DNA of 64,000 bases from Streptomyces gardneri (GTDB taxonomy: Bacteria > Actinomycetota > Actinomycetes > Streptomycetales > Streptomycetaceae): contig NZ_BJMN01000017.1 in the NCBI RefSeq assembly GCF_006539185.1, positions 1 through 64,000 on the forward strand, given 5' to 3'. The position numbers and the translations under genes were made by a program. The notes under the pieces were generated by a model that was not told the origin of the DNA, searched no databases, and saw only the letters and a list, made by a program, of their open reading frames with translations. Below, piece after piece: positions 33,666 to 41,712 of the stretch (position 1 is its first letter; every line of letters starts with the position of its first letter).

Positions 33666-34919
33666 TCACGCTGCGAGGGTCTCATCTCGTTCGACGAGGA
33701 GGCCGTTCTCGAAGCGGGCGCCGGCTCGAACGAGGGCGACGAGGTGCGGTGCGGTGACCGCTCGCCAGCGGGCCTGGGCGGACTCAACGAGTTTGAAGAC
33801 CATCGCGAGGGCCGCGGCCGGGCTGCCGGCGCCGCGGGTGACCTTGGTCCGAAGCTTCACAGTGGAGAAGGTCGACTCGATCGGATTCGTTGTCCTGAGA
33901 TGGACCCAGTGCTCGGCGGGGAAGTCGTAGAACGCCAGCAGCTCGTCGACCTCGCCGGTGATCTTCTTGACAGCCTTGGGGAACTTCGCTCCGTACGCCT
34001 TCTCGAACGCGGAGACCGCCTTCTCCGCGTGCGCACGGTCCTCGGCGTTGTAGATCTCCTGCAGAGCCCTCTTCGCGCCGGGCTGCGCGGACTTCGGCAG
34101 CGCGTTCGAGACGTTCCTTGTTTTGTGAACCCAACACCTCTGATGCCTGGCCTGCGGAAACACCTCCGACAGCGCCCTCCACAGGCCCATAGCACCGTCG
34201 CCGACCACGAGCATCGGGTCGCGCATCCCGCGCCGCCGACAGTCGCGCAGCAGGTCCTCCCAGGACTCGGTGGACTCAAGCAGACCCTCGGTGATCGCGA
34301 TAAGTTCCTTGGTGCCGTCGACGCGGACGCCCATCAGGACCAGGAGGCAGGAGTGCGTCTGGGACAAGCGGATCTTGGGATGGACGCCGTCGGCCCAGAC
34401 ATAGACGTAGTCGGATCCGGCCAGGTCACGGCGCTGGAACTCGGCGTGGTCGACGGTCCACTGCTGCGTCAGCCGGGTCACCGTGGCCGGCGACAGCCCG
34501 GCCGAGGAGCCCAGGAACTGTTCCATCGCGGGCACGAAGTCGCCCGACGACAGGCCGTGGAGATAGAGCAGCGGCAGCACCTCGCTGATCTTCGGGGACT
34601 TCCTGCACCACGGCGCCAGGATCTTCGAGGAGAACCGCTGCCGTTCACCCGTCGTCTCGTCGACCCGCTTGTCGTTCACCCGTGGGGCGGCCACCTCGAC
34701 CGGCCCAGCAGCCGTGGTCACGGTCCGCGGCCGGTGCCGGCCGTTGCGGACCACCAGTCGGCGACCTGCCTCTTCACGCTGCCCGGCGAGCTCGGCTATG
34801 TACTGGTCCACCTCCGCCTCCAGGGCGGCGGCCAGCATCCGCCGAGCACCCTCGCGGACGATCTCGTCGATCAGGGAACCGGCCTCGGTGGTGCCTTCTT
34901 CGTTGACCACTCTGAGCAC
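33666..34919 (-). CDS. IS256-family (mutator-type) transposase
   Basis: 417 residues, full length. N-terminal RMLAAALEAEVDQYI and GRHRPRTVTTAAGPVEVAAPRV match the family's DNA-binding part. DDE site: Asp in YVYVWADGVHPKI, Asp in MLVVGDGAMGLW, Glu in TTNPIESTFSTVKLRTK, with the RCWVHKTRNV motif between. GTG 34919 start. The stop (33666) lies near a degenerate end-like repeat. No internal stop, so it may be active. Confidence 0.92.
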   Translation of the reverse strand: MLRVVNEEGTTEAGSLIDEIVREGARRMLAAALEAEVDQYIAELAGQREEAGRRLVVRNGRHRPRTVTTAAGPVEVAAPRVNDKRVDETTGERQRFSSKILAPWCRKSPKISEVLPLLYLHGLSSGDFVPAMEQFLGSSAGLSPATVTRLTQQWTVDHAEFQRRDLAGSDYVYVWADGVHPKIRLSQTHSCLLVLMGVRVDGTKELIAITEGLLESTESWEDLLRDCRRRGMRDPMLVVGDGAMGLWRALSEVFPQARHQRCWVHKTRNVSNALPKSAQPGAKRALQEIYNAEDRAHAEKAVSAFEKAYGAKFPKAVKKITGEVDELLAFYDFPAEHWVHLRTTNPIESTFSTVKLRTKVTRGAGSPAAALAMVFKLVESAQARWRAVTAPHLVALVRAGARFENGLLVERDETLAA

Positions 34920-35019
34920 GGGCGTGCCTTCCCGACCCGCGTTCGTAGCGCGGGCCTACTCGGTGACTTGACGATCACTCGCTCGGGAAGGTACGCCCTT
35001 CGCGTGTCCTCCAAAGGAG

Positions 35020-35046
35020 CTGATCCACAAGTCCTGAGCATTGCTC
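35020..35046. repeat. Right inverted repeat of the IS256-family element
   Basis: Reverse complement starts GAGCAATGC and ends GACTTGTGGATCAG; 23 of 27 match the left end. Confidence 0.75.
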
Positions 35047-35189
35047 TGACCAGGCGTGGTGCCGAGGCTGGTGCAGGACTCGATGCCTATGACGTAGGGC
35101 GCGGTGTCCGCGCCCGAGTCGTGCACGACAGAAGAATCCGGGATGTTCAGGGGAGCGGGCTTTATCGGGGCGGTGCTTGTAGTACTCAC
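35047..35189 (-). pseudogene. STAS-domain gene, 5' part
   Basis: GTG 35189 opens VSTTSTAPIKPAPLNIPDSS, continues to APYVIGIESCTSLGTT and is then cut by the element. If one 9-bp duplication copy (CGCTGGTCA on this strand) is kept, the frame runs on as GTT-LVIHLTGEID, a normal STAS first strand, into the fragment at 31670-32214. The extra base in this copy of the duplication must be a later change. Weak ribosome site (GGGGAT). Confidence 0.6.
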
Positions 35190-35627
35190 ATCCCCATCAA
35201 CACCGCCCGCCGTGGTCCGGGTAGCGAGCCACGTGGCTGTTTCACCCCATGTGACCAGCAACAATCCCCGCCAGAGGGAATGTATCCACCCGGATGAGGG
35301 CGACCGCGCCGAGCTTCCCGACCAGAGGAGAGTCAGCCCTGAGCCAGGTACTTCGTCCCGGACAGTGGGCGAACGGAGCCTGGTCGGGCAAGGCAAGGAG
35401 CAGTGAGTACTGGTCAGGTCACCAAACTTGTCCGGCCAATCATGGCCGATGCAGGAATTGCGCAGCTTCTGATGCCCGGCTCTAGGTGGTGTACCCAGCC
35501 GGTCAGGTCATCTCTCTTGTGACGAGATGGCGTAGGGGACATGCGAGTGGATGTCCCTTGGTGTTGCAACTGTCTTAACCTCCGCGTCGTCGTCCTCTGC
35601 AGTTCCACGACGACTGCGGAGGCACTC
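35190..35627. other. Gap; one short open frame with ribosome site at 35403-35522
   Basis: No recognised gene. A 39-codon frame at 35403-35522 (+) begins GTG with AAGGAG 3 nt upstream and reads VSTGQVTKLVRPIMADAGIA...; it could be a fragment or a very small gene. Codon use is less GC-biased than neighbours. Confidence 0.3.
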
Positions 35628-35972
35628 ATGACTGGGTTTCAGGCGATCGAAAACACTCCGGCCGCGCTGTTGGATCTCGACCCGTACCGCTTCCCTGCCG
35701 CGTACATCGACGACTGGCGCGAGGAAACGTCCACGGCCGGCGGCACCATGGCGTTCGGCGACCACCCGCTGTCGGCGCCTGTGCCCACGCGCAGCCTGTC
35801 CATTCGTCTGGAGCCGGCCGACCGCCGCCGGCTGGAGCTGCACGCCGCCCTCACCACGGCGGGTATCGCGCCCCTTCCGGGCGACCTCGACGCCATCGAG
35901 GCCCTCTGCACGCTGGACGACACCACCCACATCGCGCTCCGGCGGTGGCTCAGCGGGATTGGCAACGTCTGA
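35628..35972 (+). CDS. Small hypothetical protein
   Basis: 114 residues from ATG 35628, which has GGAGG at 6-nt spacing. Acidic, no membrane segment: TPAALLDLDPYRFPAAYIDDW, then LSIRLEPADRRRLELHAALTTAG and LDDTTHIALRRWLSG at the end. The helical C-terminal half is suggestive of a small regulatory or antitoxin-like protein, but no family is recognised. Confidence 0.55.
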   Translation: MTGFQAIENTPAALLDLDPYRFPAAYIDDWREETSTAGGTMAFGDHPLSAPVPTRSLSIRLEPADRRRLELHAALTTAGIAPLPGDLDAIEALCTLDDTTHIALRRWLSGIGNV

Positions 35973-36086
35973 CAGATCACAAGAATCGGCCGGTTGAATA
36001 CGCCAGGCCCCGCCTCCCTGCCCATACCGCTGTTGATCCGGGATAGTCGGCCACTTCGTCAGCTGATCCCGGAAACGAGGTAGCAG

Positions 36087-36524
36087 ATGAATTCTTCTTT
36101 GTGGTCGGCTCGGTGGCTGGCTTCCGCTGGTGATGACCCCACCGCGTGTCTGCGTGAATGGAGACTGAGCGAACAGAGCGTGGTGCTCCTTCCGGCGGGG
36201 AGACTCTGGGACGCCCTGGCGGTCCCGGAGACACTGGGACACAGCCTCCTGAACTCTGTCGCACGCTCCGGACACCCAAGAACCGGCCCAGTGCTCCGCA
36301 ACACCATGCGCCAGGAACTTGTGTTCCTGATGACTCCAGGCAGCCCCGCCACGAGGCTGGAGCGCGCTGCTCGGCATCTGACGACCGGAACCTGGCTGGC
36401 CGTGCCTGCCCCCGGCCGGAGAGTGTCCGGGCTCTTCTGGCTCGTCCCGCCCGACGGAAGCGGAACGCTCTTCTCCCCACAGGATCTATATCCCGCACTC
36501 GCACCACGACGGTCAGCGAAATGA
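36087..36524 (+). CDS. Hypothetical protein of the actinomycete-specific kind
   Basis: 145 residues. Contains VVLLPAGRLWDALAVPE, GPVLRNTMRQELVFLMTPG and GTWLAVPAPGRRVSGLFWLVPPDG, a pattern I associate with uncharacterised Streptomyces proteins. Soluble, no signal. ATG 36087 behind GAGG. Its stop overlaps the start of the next gene (ATGA), so they form a coupled pair. Confidence 0.6.
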   Translation: MNSSLWSARWLASAGDDPTACLREWRLSEQSVVLLPAGRLWDALAVPETLGHSLLNSVARSGHPRTGPVLRNTMRQELVFLMTPGSPATRLERAARHLTTGTWLAVPAPGRRVSGLFWLVPPDGSGTLFSPQDLYPALAPRRSAK

Positions 36525-36733
36525 AGCAAGCAGCGAAGAAAGACCGCGGCCGCGCGTCTTCGAGGCCAGGGAGGCGTACGCGCCCGCGGACTTTGGGGAC
36601 TCGGTTGACGGATGCTTTCCTCGGATACTTCGCCGCTCTCCTGCATCGCCTGGTCTGGGGCGCCCGCCATGACGTCTACCGATTCAGGGGCAGATTGCCT
36701 GAGACTTCAGAACCAGAGGACCGCGAGATGTGA
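36521..36733 (+). CDS. Small basic protein, coupled to the preceding gene
   Basis: 70 residues starting at ATG 36521, which shares ATGA with the previous stop. The N-terminal ~30 residues are Lys/Arg-rich (KKDRGRASSRPGRRTRPR), then an amphipathic helix (LTDAFLGYFAALLHRLVWG). Could bind nucleic acid or membrane. No family recognised; the overlap is the main reason to believe it is translated. Confidence 0.5.
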   Translation: MKQAAKKDRGRASSRPGRRTRPRTLGTRLTDAFLGYFAALLHRLVWGARHDVYRFRGRLPETSEPEDREM

Positions 36734-36787
36734 TCGATGAGGCGGGGAGGGAGCGGGGTGGCGCGGAGGCCGCGCCCACGAATGGAA

Positions 36788-36815
36788 CGAGGCCTGAACG
36801 TCCCCTCAGGCCTCG
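36788..36815 (+). terminator. Hairpin terminator
   Basis: CGAGGCCTGA, 8-nt loop, TCAGGCCTCG: a perfect 10-bp stem 55 bp after the stop of the gene pair. No T-run, as usual in Streptomyces. Confidence 0.6.
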
Positions 36816-37013
36816 TCCTGCGGACCGGGATCAAGCAGCGGGGACAGTTCCTGGCGAATGAGCCTCCGGCGTGTCCGACAGGACGTGAAGCCGCTGGGTA
36901 AGCCCGCTTTCATGATCGGTTCATTGGACTGAAAGCATCTGGCGGGTGGTTCCAGTCGGTTGCCGGGAGGCAACAGACGACCTCATCGCACCAGATGGGG
37001 TCGCTGGCGCTGG

Positions 37014-37454
37014 TCATGGATCGCAGGAAATCTCAGCCAACCATTCCGGGGTGTAGCACTCGGCGAACGACCACTTCTGGTCCGAGTAGTGATCGTCTGT
37101 GCTGTCGGTGTACACCTCAAGCCTGCCTTGCGGCGTCAAGCGGTAGTACTCGCGAATCGGGTCACCCTCCACGGTGGGATAGGCCACCTTCAGTTCCGCG
37201 CTCTCGCCGTTCTTGAGGGCTCGCTGGAGGCAGGCAATTTCCCGCGCCGCCTGTTTCTGCATCTCCTCACCCTGATCCAGGCTCACCTCGCCACAACGTG
37301 AAAACTCGGTTCTGGACTCCCAGCGTTCCTTGACTGGATCGTTCAGCATGCCGCAACCGGCAACCAGCAAGGATGTCAGCGTTACCGCGACGAGCCGCGC
37401 GCGAATCGAAACAGCCGCCACGCAGCGACGACGGGCCCTGCCTTGAGCTGTCAC
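37014..37454 (-). CDS. Lipoprotein of unknown function
   Basis: 146 residues from GTG 37454 (ribosome site GGAAGGGGG). Basic n-region, hydrophobic core and lipobox SLLVAGC, then a soluble domain with two further Cys (EFSRCGEVS, EIACLQRAL) and two near the end (FAECYTPEW, EISCDP), enough for two disulphides. No family recognised. Anchored outside the membrane. Confidence 0.65.
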   Translation of the reverse strand: MTAQGRARRRCVAAVSIRARLVAVTLTSLLVAGCGMLNDPVKERWESRTEFSRCGEVSLDQGEEMQKQAAREIACLQRALKNGESAELKVAYPTVEGDPIREYYRLTPQGRLEVYTDSTDDHYSDQKWSFAECYTPEWLAEISCDP

Positions 37455-37488
37455 GACGCCCCCTTCCTGGCCGTCAGACGCAGCTTCG

Positions 37489-37600
37489 ATGAAACCGGTT
37501 CCGTGCGCCCACGTCCTGGCGCTGACCGCTGCCGGCACCGTCAAATCTTGGGGCGCCAACGCCGGCGGGCAGCTCGGCGTGGACACCCCCGCCGCCCACC
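37489..37600 (+). pseudogene. Fragment of an RCC1-repeat protein
   Basis: HVLALTAAGTVKSWGANAGGQLG is one RCC1 (regulator of chromosome condensation) blade motif. Nothing before or after it continues the beta-propeller, which needs about seven blades. It runs in frame into the next gene's upstream region without a real start. A relic. Confidence 0.5.
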
Positions 37601-37677
37601 GCTCTCACGACAGCCCTGACCGCAGTACGAGGCGTTGCGGCACTGAGTTGCCAAGACGGGACACCTATCATGGGGAC

Positions 37678-38247
37678 ATGAGTTCGAACGCGGGTGCTGA
37701 GGCGCGACCGGAGCTTAGTGCGACGTTGAGTGGGAACGAGCTGGCCCGCTGGTACTGGACGCTGGCCGAGCTGACCGTGCTTGCCCGGGAGATCGGGGTG
37801 TCGCGGAGCGGTGGGAAGGTGGCGCTGACGCAGCGACTGCGGGCCGCATTGGACGGCGTCGCCCCGGCGGCCGCGCCGCCCCGGACGCGCAGCACCGGCC
37901 ACCAGCTTGCCGCGCCGGTGAACGGCTCCACTGTGATTCCCGAGGGTCAGCGGTGCAGCCAGGTGCTGCGCGAGTACTTCCGCCGGGAGATCGGCCCGAG
38001 CTTCCACTTCGATGCGTACATGCGAGCGTTTGTTACCGAAAGTGCAGGGCGCACACTGGCCGACGCCATCGCCCACTGGCACGCCACCCGTCAGACTGCT
38101 GCCCAGCTTCAAGAGATTGGCGCGCAGTTCGAGCTCAACCGCTTCCTGCGTGACTGGCATGCCGAGCATCCGGCCGGCAGTCGCACCGAAGCGCTTGCCG
38201 CTTGGAGGGCTCACCGCGGCCGACCTCGTAGCCCGTCCGCGTGGTGA
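37678..38247 (+). CDS. DUF6434/SAP-like domain protein
   Basis: 189 residues from ATG 37678. The N-terminal ~60 residues (LSGNELARWYWTLAELTVLAREIGV, SGGKVALTQRLRAALDG) look like a SAP-type helix-extension-helix motif; the second half (CSQVLREYFRREIGPSFHFDAYMRAF, TLADAIAHWHATRQ, QFELNRFLRDW) matches the DUF6434 pattern. SAP motifs often contact DNA. Cytoplasmic, role unknown. Confidence 0.65.
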   Translation: MSSNAGAEARPELSATLSGNELARWYWTLAELTVLAREIGVSRSGGKVALTQRLRAALDGVAPAAAPPRTRSTGHQLAAPVNGSTVIPEGQRCSQVLREYFRREIGPSFHFDAYMRAFVTESAGRTLADAIAHWHATRQTAAQLQEIGAQFELNRFLRDWHAEHPAGSRTEALAAWRAHRGRPRSPSAW

Positions 38248-38403
38248 CCGGGTCGTAGCGATGACTGGGTGCTGTGACGACGTTCGGGGCGTGTCGCGCC
38301 GGCCCCTCGCTGCTTCGCTGCCAACCGATCACCCAGCAGTCCTGGCTGCGCTGGGGCGCCGCTTGTCTCGTCCAGCGGGCAACAGGAGGCGGCGGGTGGA
38401 CGT

Positions 38404-38724
38404 CTACTCGGTGGGCTCCTGTTCCACGGTTGGCTCGACGATGTCCGCAGTGAGACCGATGCCCGTGGAGATGGTTCGGTAGAGGTCTTCGAACGGCAGG
38501 AGCTCGGTCAGGAAAGTCCGCCACACGACGTCCCGCTCCCGGCCCAGGTACGCGGTCAGCCGGTACAAGTTGCACCCCGCCGGAGCCGTGGTCGATGTCC
38601 ACGAGAAGGGGTTCTGGCGCTGGATCCAGCCCAGCCGGCCCCCGAGTCGGAGACGCTCGAAGACCCGTCCGGCTCGCCCTGGCCGAGGGGACACCGCTTC
38701 GCTGACCGTATCCGTGCCAACCAT
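38404..38724 (-). CDS. Hypothetical protein, possibly 5'-truncated
   Basis: 106 residues from ATG 38724. Strong GC3 bias supports coding. Contains GRLGWIQRQNPFSWTSTTAPAG, NLYRLTAYLGRERDVVWRTFL and TELLPFEDLYRTISTGIGLTADIVEPT. No family recognised; the first 30 residues look less orderly than the rest, so a truncated gene is possible. Confidence 0.45.
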   Translation of the reverse strand: MVGTDTVSEAVSPRPGRAGRVFERLRLGGRLGWIQRQNPFSWTSTTAPAGCNLYRLTAYLGRERDVVWRTFLTELLPFEDLYRTISTGIGLTADIVEPTVEQEPTE

Positions 38725-39227
38725 GCGACCGTGATGGCCGATGCCATCAGCGCGCCCCGCAATCTGCCGAGTGGGGAAAGCCGCAGCGCAGATCGGTGTC
38801 GGCGTGACACCGTCAAACGATGGCGGCAGCACTCCGACTGAAGCCAGGTGTCGCACCGGCCGCTCTTGGAGTGGGCAGGTACCGCCGGCCCGTGAGGGCG
38901 CGCCTGTGGCCTCCCGTGGGGAGCCGGGAGGCGGGCGCGGCCCGGCCTTCGCGGGCGACGCGGGGCCAGGCCGGCGGCCGCGCTTCGCAGGGGGTGAGCT
39001 GCGGGGGCCGCTGGGTGTTCACCCTGCCACCTGCCCATTGGCGTACGCCAGAGTCGTGCACGAATCAGCCTCTGGCATATGCGGTTCAGGTCAGCGACGT
39101 CCCGCGAGGTGCTGCCCGCCGAGGCTGCGGCCGGATCGGCGAGCTCTGCGACGGCGAACACCGGGCGCGCCTGAAGCTCCCGTGGGAGCCGATGTCGAGG
39201 CCGCTCGGCTGCACCTGTACAGACACC
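38725..39227. other. Gap without a recognisable gene
   Basis: About 500 bp; frames on both strands are Arg/Pro/Gly-rich and unlike proteins. It precedes a broken fragment at 39228. Confidence 0.4.
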
Positions 39228-39494
39228 CTCCGATGCAACACCTTGCGCGGCCGTCCCGGCCGCGCCGGAGGCCGAGGCGGCCATCGCCACCCATGAGCGG
39301 GGCAGGCCGCAGGGCGAGATGCCCCGCGCGGAGGCGGTCCGCTTCGCGGCCCTCGTCGAGGGCGGCGCCTGGGTCGCTTCAGCGAGGCCGTCACCCGCCT
39401 CACAACGGCATCCGCCCGCTGCCGGAAGGCGGACCACACAGATGCCGCCGACATCCTCGACGCCCTGCGCCAGGACTTTCTGACGCGGCGGTAG
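39228..39494 (+). pseudogene. Frameshifted C-terminal gene fragment
   Basis: Two frames together read as one protein tail: APEAEAAIATHERGRPQGEM and EAVRFAALVEGG in the first, then GRFSEAVTRLTTASARCR and DAADILDALRQDFLTRR ending at TAG 39492-39494 in the second. The shift lies near 39372. Both parts have gene-like codon use. Family unknown, possibly from a plasmid-type gene. Confidence 0.35.
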
Positions 39495-39663
39495 GAAGGG
39501 AGCGCTGTCCCGTCCCCGGGACGGCAGGGGCCCAGCGGTACGACGGGCGTCGTCTGCCCGCCTGCCGGACGGCGGGGGTCCGCCCGGGGAACGGGCCCTG
39601 TCACCAACGGCAGCCCCGCCCTGAGGTGTCGCACGGCGGGGCGGACACTTCGACACGGGTGCG

Positions 39664-39682
39664 GCCCGGCTTTCAGCCGGGC
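39664..39682 (-). terminator. Hairpin downstream of the Old Yellow Enzyme gene
   Basis: GCCCGGCT-ttc-AGCCGGGC, a perfect 8-bp stem with a 3-nt loop, 48 bp past the stop of the leftward gene. Confidence 0.45.
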
Positions 39683-39729
39683 AGCACCGGTCATAGGGCC
39701 GCGTCGCCGAGCAGTTGTGACGCGCGACG

Positions 39730-40857
39730 CTAGCTGAGCGTCTTCACAGCGGACGCGTCGTACGGCTTCAGCTCGTCGGTGCGCCCGGCGAGGACCTTCG
39801 CGGCCCATTCCGGGTCCTGGAGCAGCGCGCGGCCGACGGCGACCATGTCGAACTCGTCCCGCTCCAGGCGGTCGAGGAGCTCGTCGATGCCCTGGACCGG
39901 GGCGCCCTGGCCAGCGAAGGCGTGGATGAAGTCGCCGTCGAGGCCGACCGAGCCGACAGTGATGGTGGGCCTGCCGGTGAGCTTCTTGGTCCAGCCGGCC
40001 AGGTTGAGGTCCGAGTCGTCGAACTCGGCGATCCAGTGGCGGCGGGTGGAGGCGTGGAAGACGTCGACGCCGGCCGCGGCGAGCGGGGCGAGGATCGCCT
40101 CGAGCTCCTGCGGGGTCTCGGCGAGCCGCGCGTCGTAGGCGTCCTGCTTCCACTGTGAGTAGCGGAAGATCACCGGGAACTCGGGCGAGACGGACCGGCG
40201 GACCGCGGCCACGATCTCGGCCGCGAACTTCGTACGGGCCACGGGGTCGCCGCCGTAGGCGTCGGTACGGCGGTTCGTCCCCGCCCACAGGAACTGGTCC
40301 AGGAGGTAGCCGTGGGCGCCGTGCAGCTCGACGCCGTCGAAGCCGATCCGCTCGGCGGCCGCGGCGGCCTCGGCGAAGGCGCCGATGACGTCGTCCAGGT
40401 CGCTCTGGGTCATGGCCTTGCCCGCGCCCTCGGTGCCGTCCGTGCGGATGCCGGAGGGGCCCATCGCCGGTGCGTCGGGGTACGGCGCCTGGCCCTGCTC
40501 GCGCACCATGCCGATGTGCCACAGCTGCGGCACGATCGTGCCGCCGGCCGCGTGGACGTCCTCGGCGACCTTTGCCCAGCCAGCGAGCTGCTCCTCGCCG
40601 TGGAACCGCGGCACGCGGTCGCTCTGCCCGGCCGACTCGTGGCCGACGTAGGTCCCCTCGGTGACGATCAGGCCGACGCCGGCCGCGGCGCGTCGCGCGT
40701 AGTACGACCGTACGTCCTCGCCGGGGACGCCGCCGGGGGAGAACATGCGGGTCATAGGGGCCATCGCGATGCGGTTCGGGACGGTCAGGCCGTTCAGCGT
40801 GACAGGCCGGGACAGGATCTCGGCAGCGCGTGAGCTGGGGGACGCGGTGACGGTCAC
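39730..40857 (-). CDS. Old Yellow Enzyme-family alkene reductase (FMN)
   Basis: 375 residues, TIM barrel. NRIAMAPMTRMF opens the barrel; IVPQLWHIG, FDGVELHGAHGYLLDQFLWAGTNRRTDAYGG (substrate-binding His and the family's NxRTDxYGG) and VAVGRALLQDPEW (FMN phosphate) are intact. These enzymes reduce activated C=C bonds with NADPH. GTG 40857 follows GAGGAG. Divergent from a MarR gene, which probably controls it through the 120-bp spacer. Confidence 0.9.
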   Translation of the reverse strand: MTVTASPSSRAAEILSRPVTLNGLTVPNRIAMAPMTRMFSPGGVPGEDVRSYYARRAAAGVGLIVTEGTYVGHESAGQSDRVPRFHGEEQLAGWAKVAEDVHAAGGTIVPQLWHIGMVREQGQAPYPDAPAMGPSGIRTDGTEGAGKAMTQSDLDDVIGAFAEAAAAAERIGFDGVELHGAHGYLLDQFLWAGTNRRTDAYGGDPVARTKFAAEIVAAVRRSVSPEFPVIFRYSQWKQDAYDARLAETPQELEAILAPLAAAGVDVFHASTRRHWIAEFDDSDLNLAGWTKKLTGRPTITVGSVGLDGDFIHAFAGQGAPVQGIDELLDRLERDEFDMVAVGRALLQDPEWAAKVLAGRTDELKPYDASAVKTLS

Positions 40858-40939
40858 AGGGACGCTCCTCGTGGCAATTACTTGACAATCTTGATGCTTG
40901 AGAACTTCATGCAACGAGGGCGACGGTAGACGTCGATGT

Positions 40940-40970
40940 TTGAGATGGTCAAGTATCTCTGGGCTAGAGT
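40940..40970 (+). promoter_or_regulatory. MarR promoter with overlapping palindrome
   Basis: Palindrome TTGA-gatgg-TCAA at 40940-40952 overlaps a -35-like TTGAGA; TAGAGT (40965-40970) is a -10 whose start site would fall at ATG 40978, suggesting a leaderless mRNA. A related TACTTGAC-ATCT stretch is found inverted at about 40879-40891 on the OYE side. Candidate MarR operators. Confidence 0.45.
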
Positions 40971-40977
40971 GGCCGCC

Positions 40978-41412
40978 ATGACAGAAGCTCCCCGCGTTGA
41001 CACGGCCCAGCTCCTGGAGCTGCTCTCCGTGTCGCTCGGCGTCTACTACGGCGACTTCACCGTCGCGGCGGCGAGTGAGAACCTCACGGCGAGCCAGGGG
41101 AAGGCCCTGACCGTGCTGCGCCGGGGACCGGCCGCGATGCGTGCCCTGGCCGAGACCATGACCTGCGACGCCTCCAACATGACCGGGATCATCGACCGGC
41201 TGGAGAAGCGCGGCCTGGTACGCCGCGAAGCCGCCCCTGCCGACCGGCGCGTCAAGAACGTGATCCTCACGGCCGAGGGCGAGCGCGTCACCGACGCGAT
41301 CCGCGCGAAGATGCACATCACCCAGGAGGGTTTGGCCGGGCTCGGCGCCGACGACCAGGGCGCCCTGTACGCCCTGCTGGAACGGGTCTTCCTCACCCCG
41401 CCCACCGCCTGA
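40978..41412 (+). CDS. MarR-family transcriptional regulator
   Basis: 144 residues. Winged helix with LTASQGKALTVLRRGPAAMRALAETM, DASNMTGIIDRLEKRGLV (recognition helix) and REAAPADRRVKNVILTAEGE (wing). Typical length; dimer helices at both ends. Probably represses the divergent ene-reductase and itself, released by an electrophile or phenolic ligand. No strong ribosome site; leaderless start likely. Confidence 0.9.
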   Translation: MTEAPRVDTAQLLELLSVSLGVYYGDFTVAAASENLTASQGKALTVLRRGPAAMRALAETMTCDASNMTGIIDRLEKRGLVRREAAPADRRVKNVILTAEGERVTDAIRAKMHITQEGLAGLGADDQGALYALLERVFLTPPTA

Positions 41413-41582
41413 CCCCCGCCCGGCGCACACCGGCGCGCCGACGCCCTCGCGGCCACGCCGCGCAGGCCGGGCTGCTGCGGTGATCACATACGCCGGCTCG
41501 GCCGCTGGTCGGTACCTCCCCCAGTCGCCCGGTCGGCCCGCCGGAGGGTGCCGGACTCCCGCGAGGCCTCCACAGTGGCCCC

Positions 41583-41711
41583 ATGGAGCAGATCCCGGAC
41601 GTGCTGTCCCGAGGAGGCGACCGGTTCACCGCCCCGGCGAACCTGCCCGCCCGCCAGGTCCACTCCACGACGCACGACGAGTCCGGCGACCGTGGCGAGA
41701 GGACGAACTGA
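41583..41711 (+). CDS. Short open frame directly before zwf
   Basis: 42 codons, ATG 41583 to TGA 41709-41711, ending one base before the GTG of zwf. Codon use is gene-like (EQIPDVLSRGGDRFTAPANL...). It may be a small coupled protein or the leftover tail of an older gene. No family recognised. Confidence 0.35.
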   Translation: MEQIPDVLSRGGDRFTAPANLPARQVHSTTHDESGDRGERTN

Positions 41712-41712
41712 C

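Larger units (their letters stand above)
32215..35046 (-). mobile_element. IS256-family element with passenger gene (2.83 kb)
   Basis: Bounded by 27-bp inverted repeats (32215-32241 and 35020-35046; 23 of 27 matches, last 14 identical: GACTTGTGGATCAG). Flanked by a 9-bp target duplication with one indel. Contains the transposase (33666-34919) and a DUF1963-like passenger (32506-33531), both leftward. Rejoining the flanks restores a STAS gene. A simple IS256 is about 1.4 kb, so this is roughly double length. A weaker end-like sequence near 33653-33668 (CTCAG-N5-GTGGATCA) may be a decayed internal end. Confidence 0.7.

Noticed and set aside
33650..35046. A simple 1.4-kb IS256 ending next to the transposase stop
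   Set aside because: The end-like sequence at 33653-33668 matches the right end far less well than 32215-32241, and only the longer segment has a target duplication and restores the STAS frame. It may be a decayed older end.
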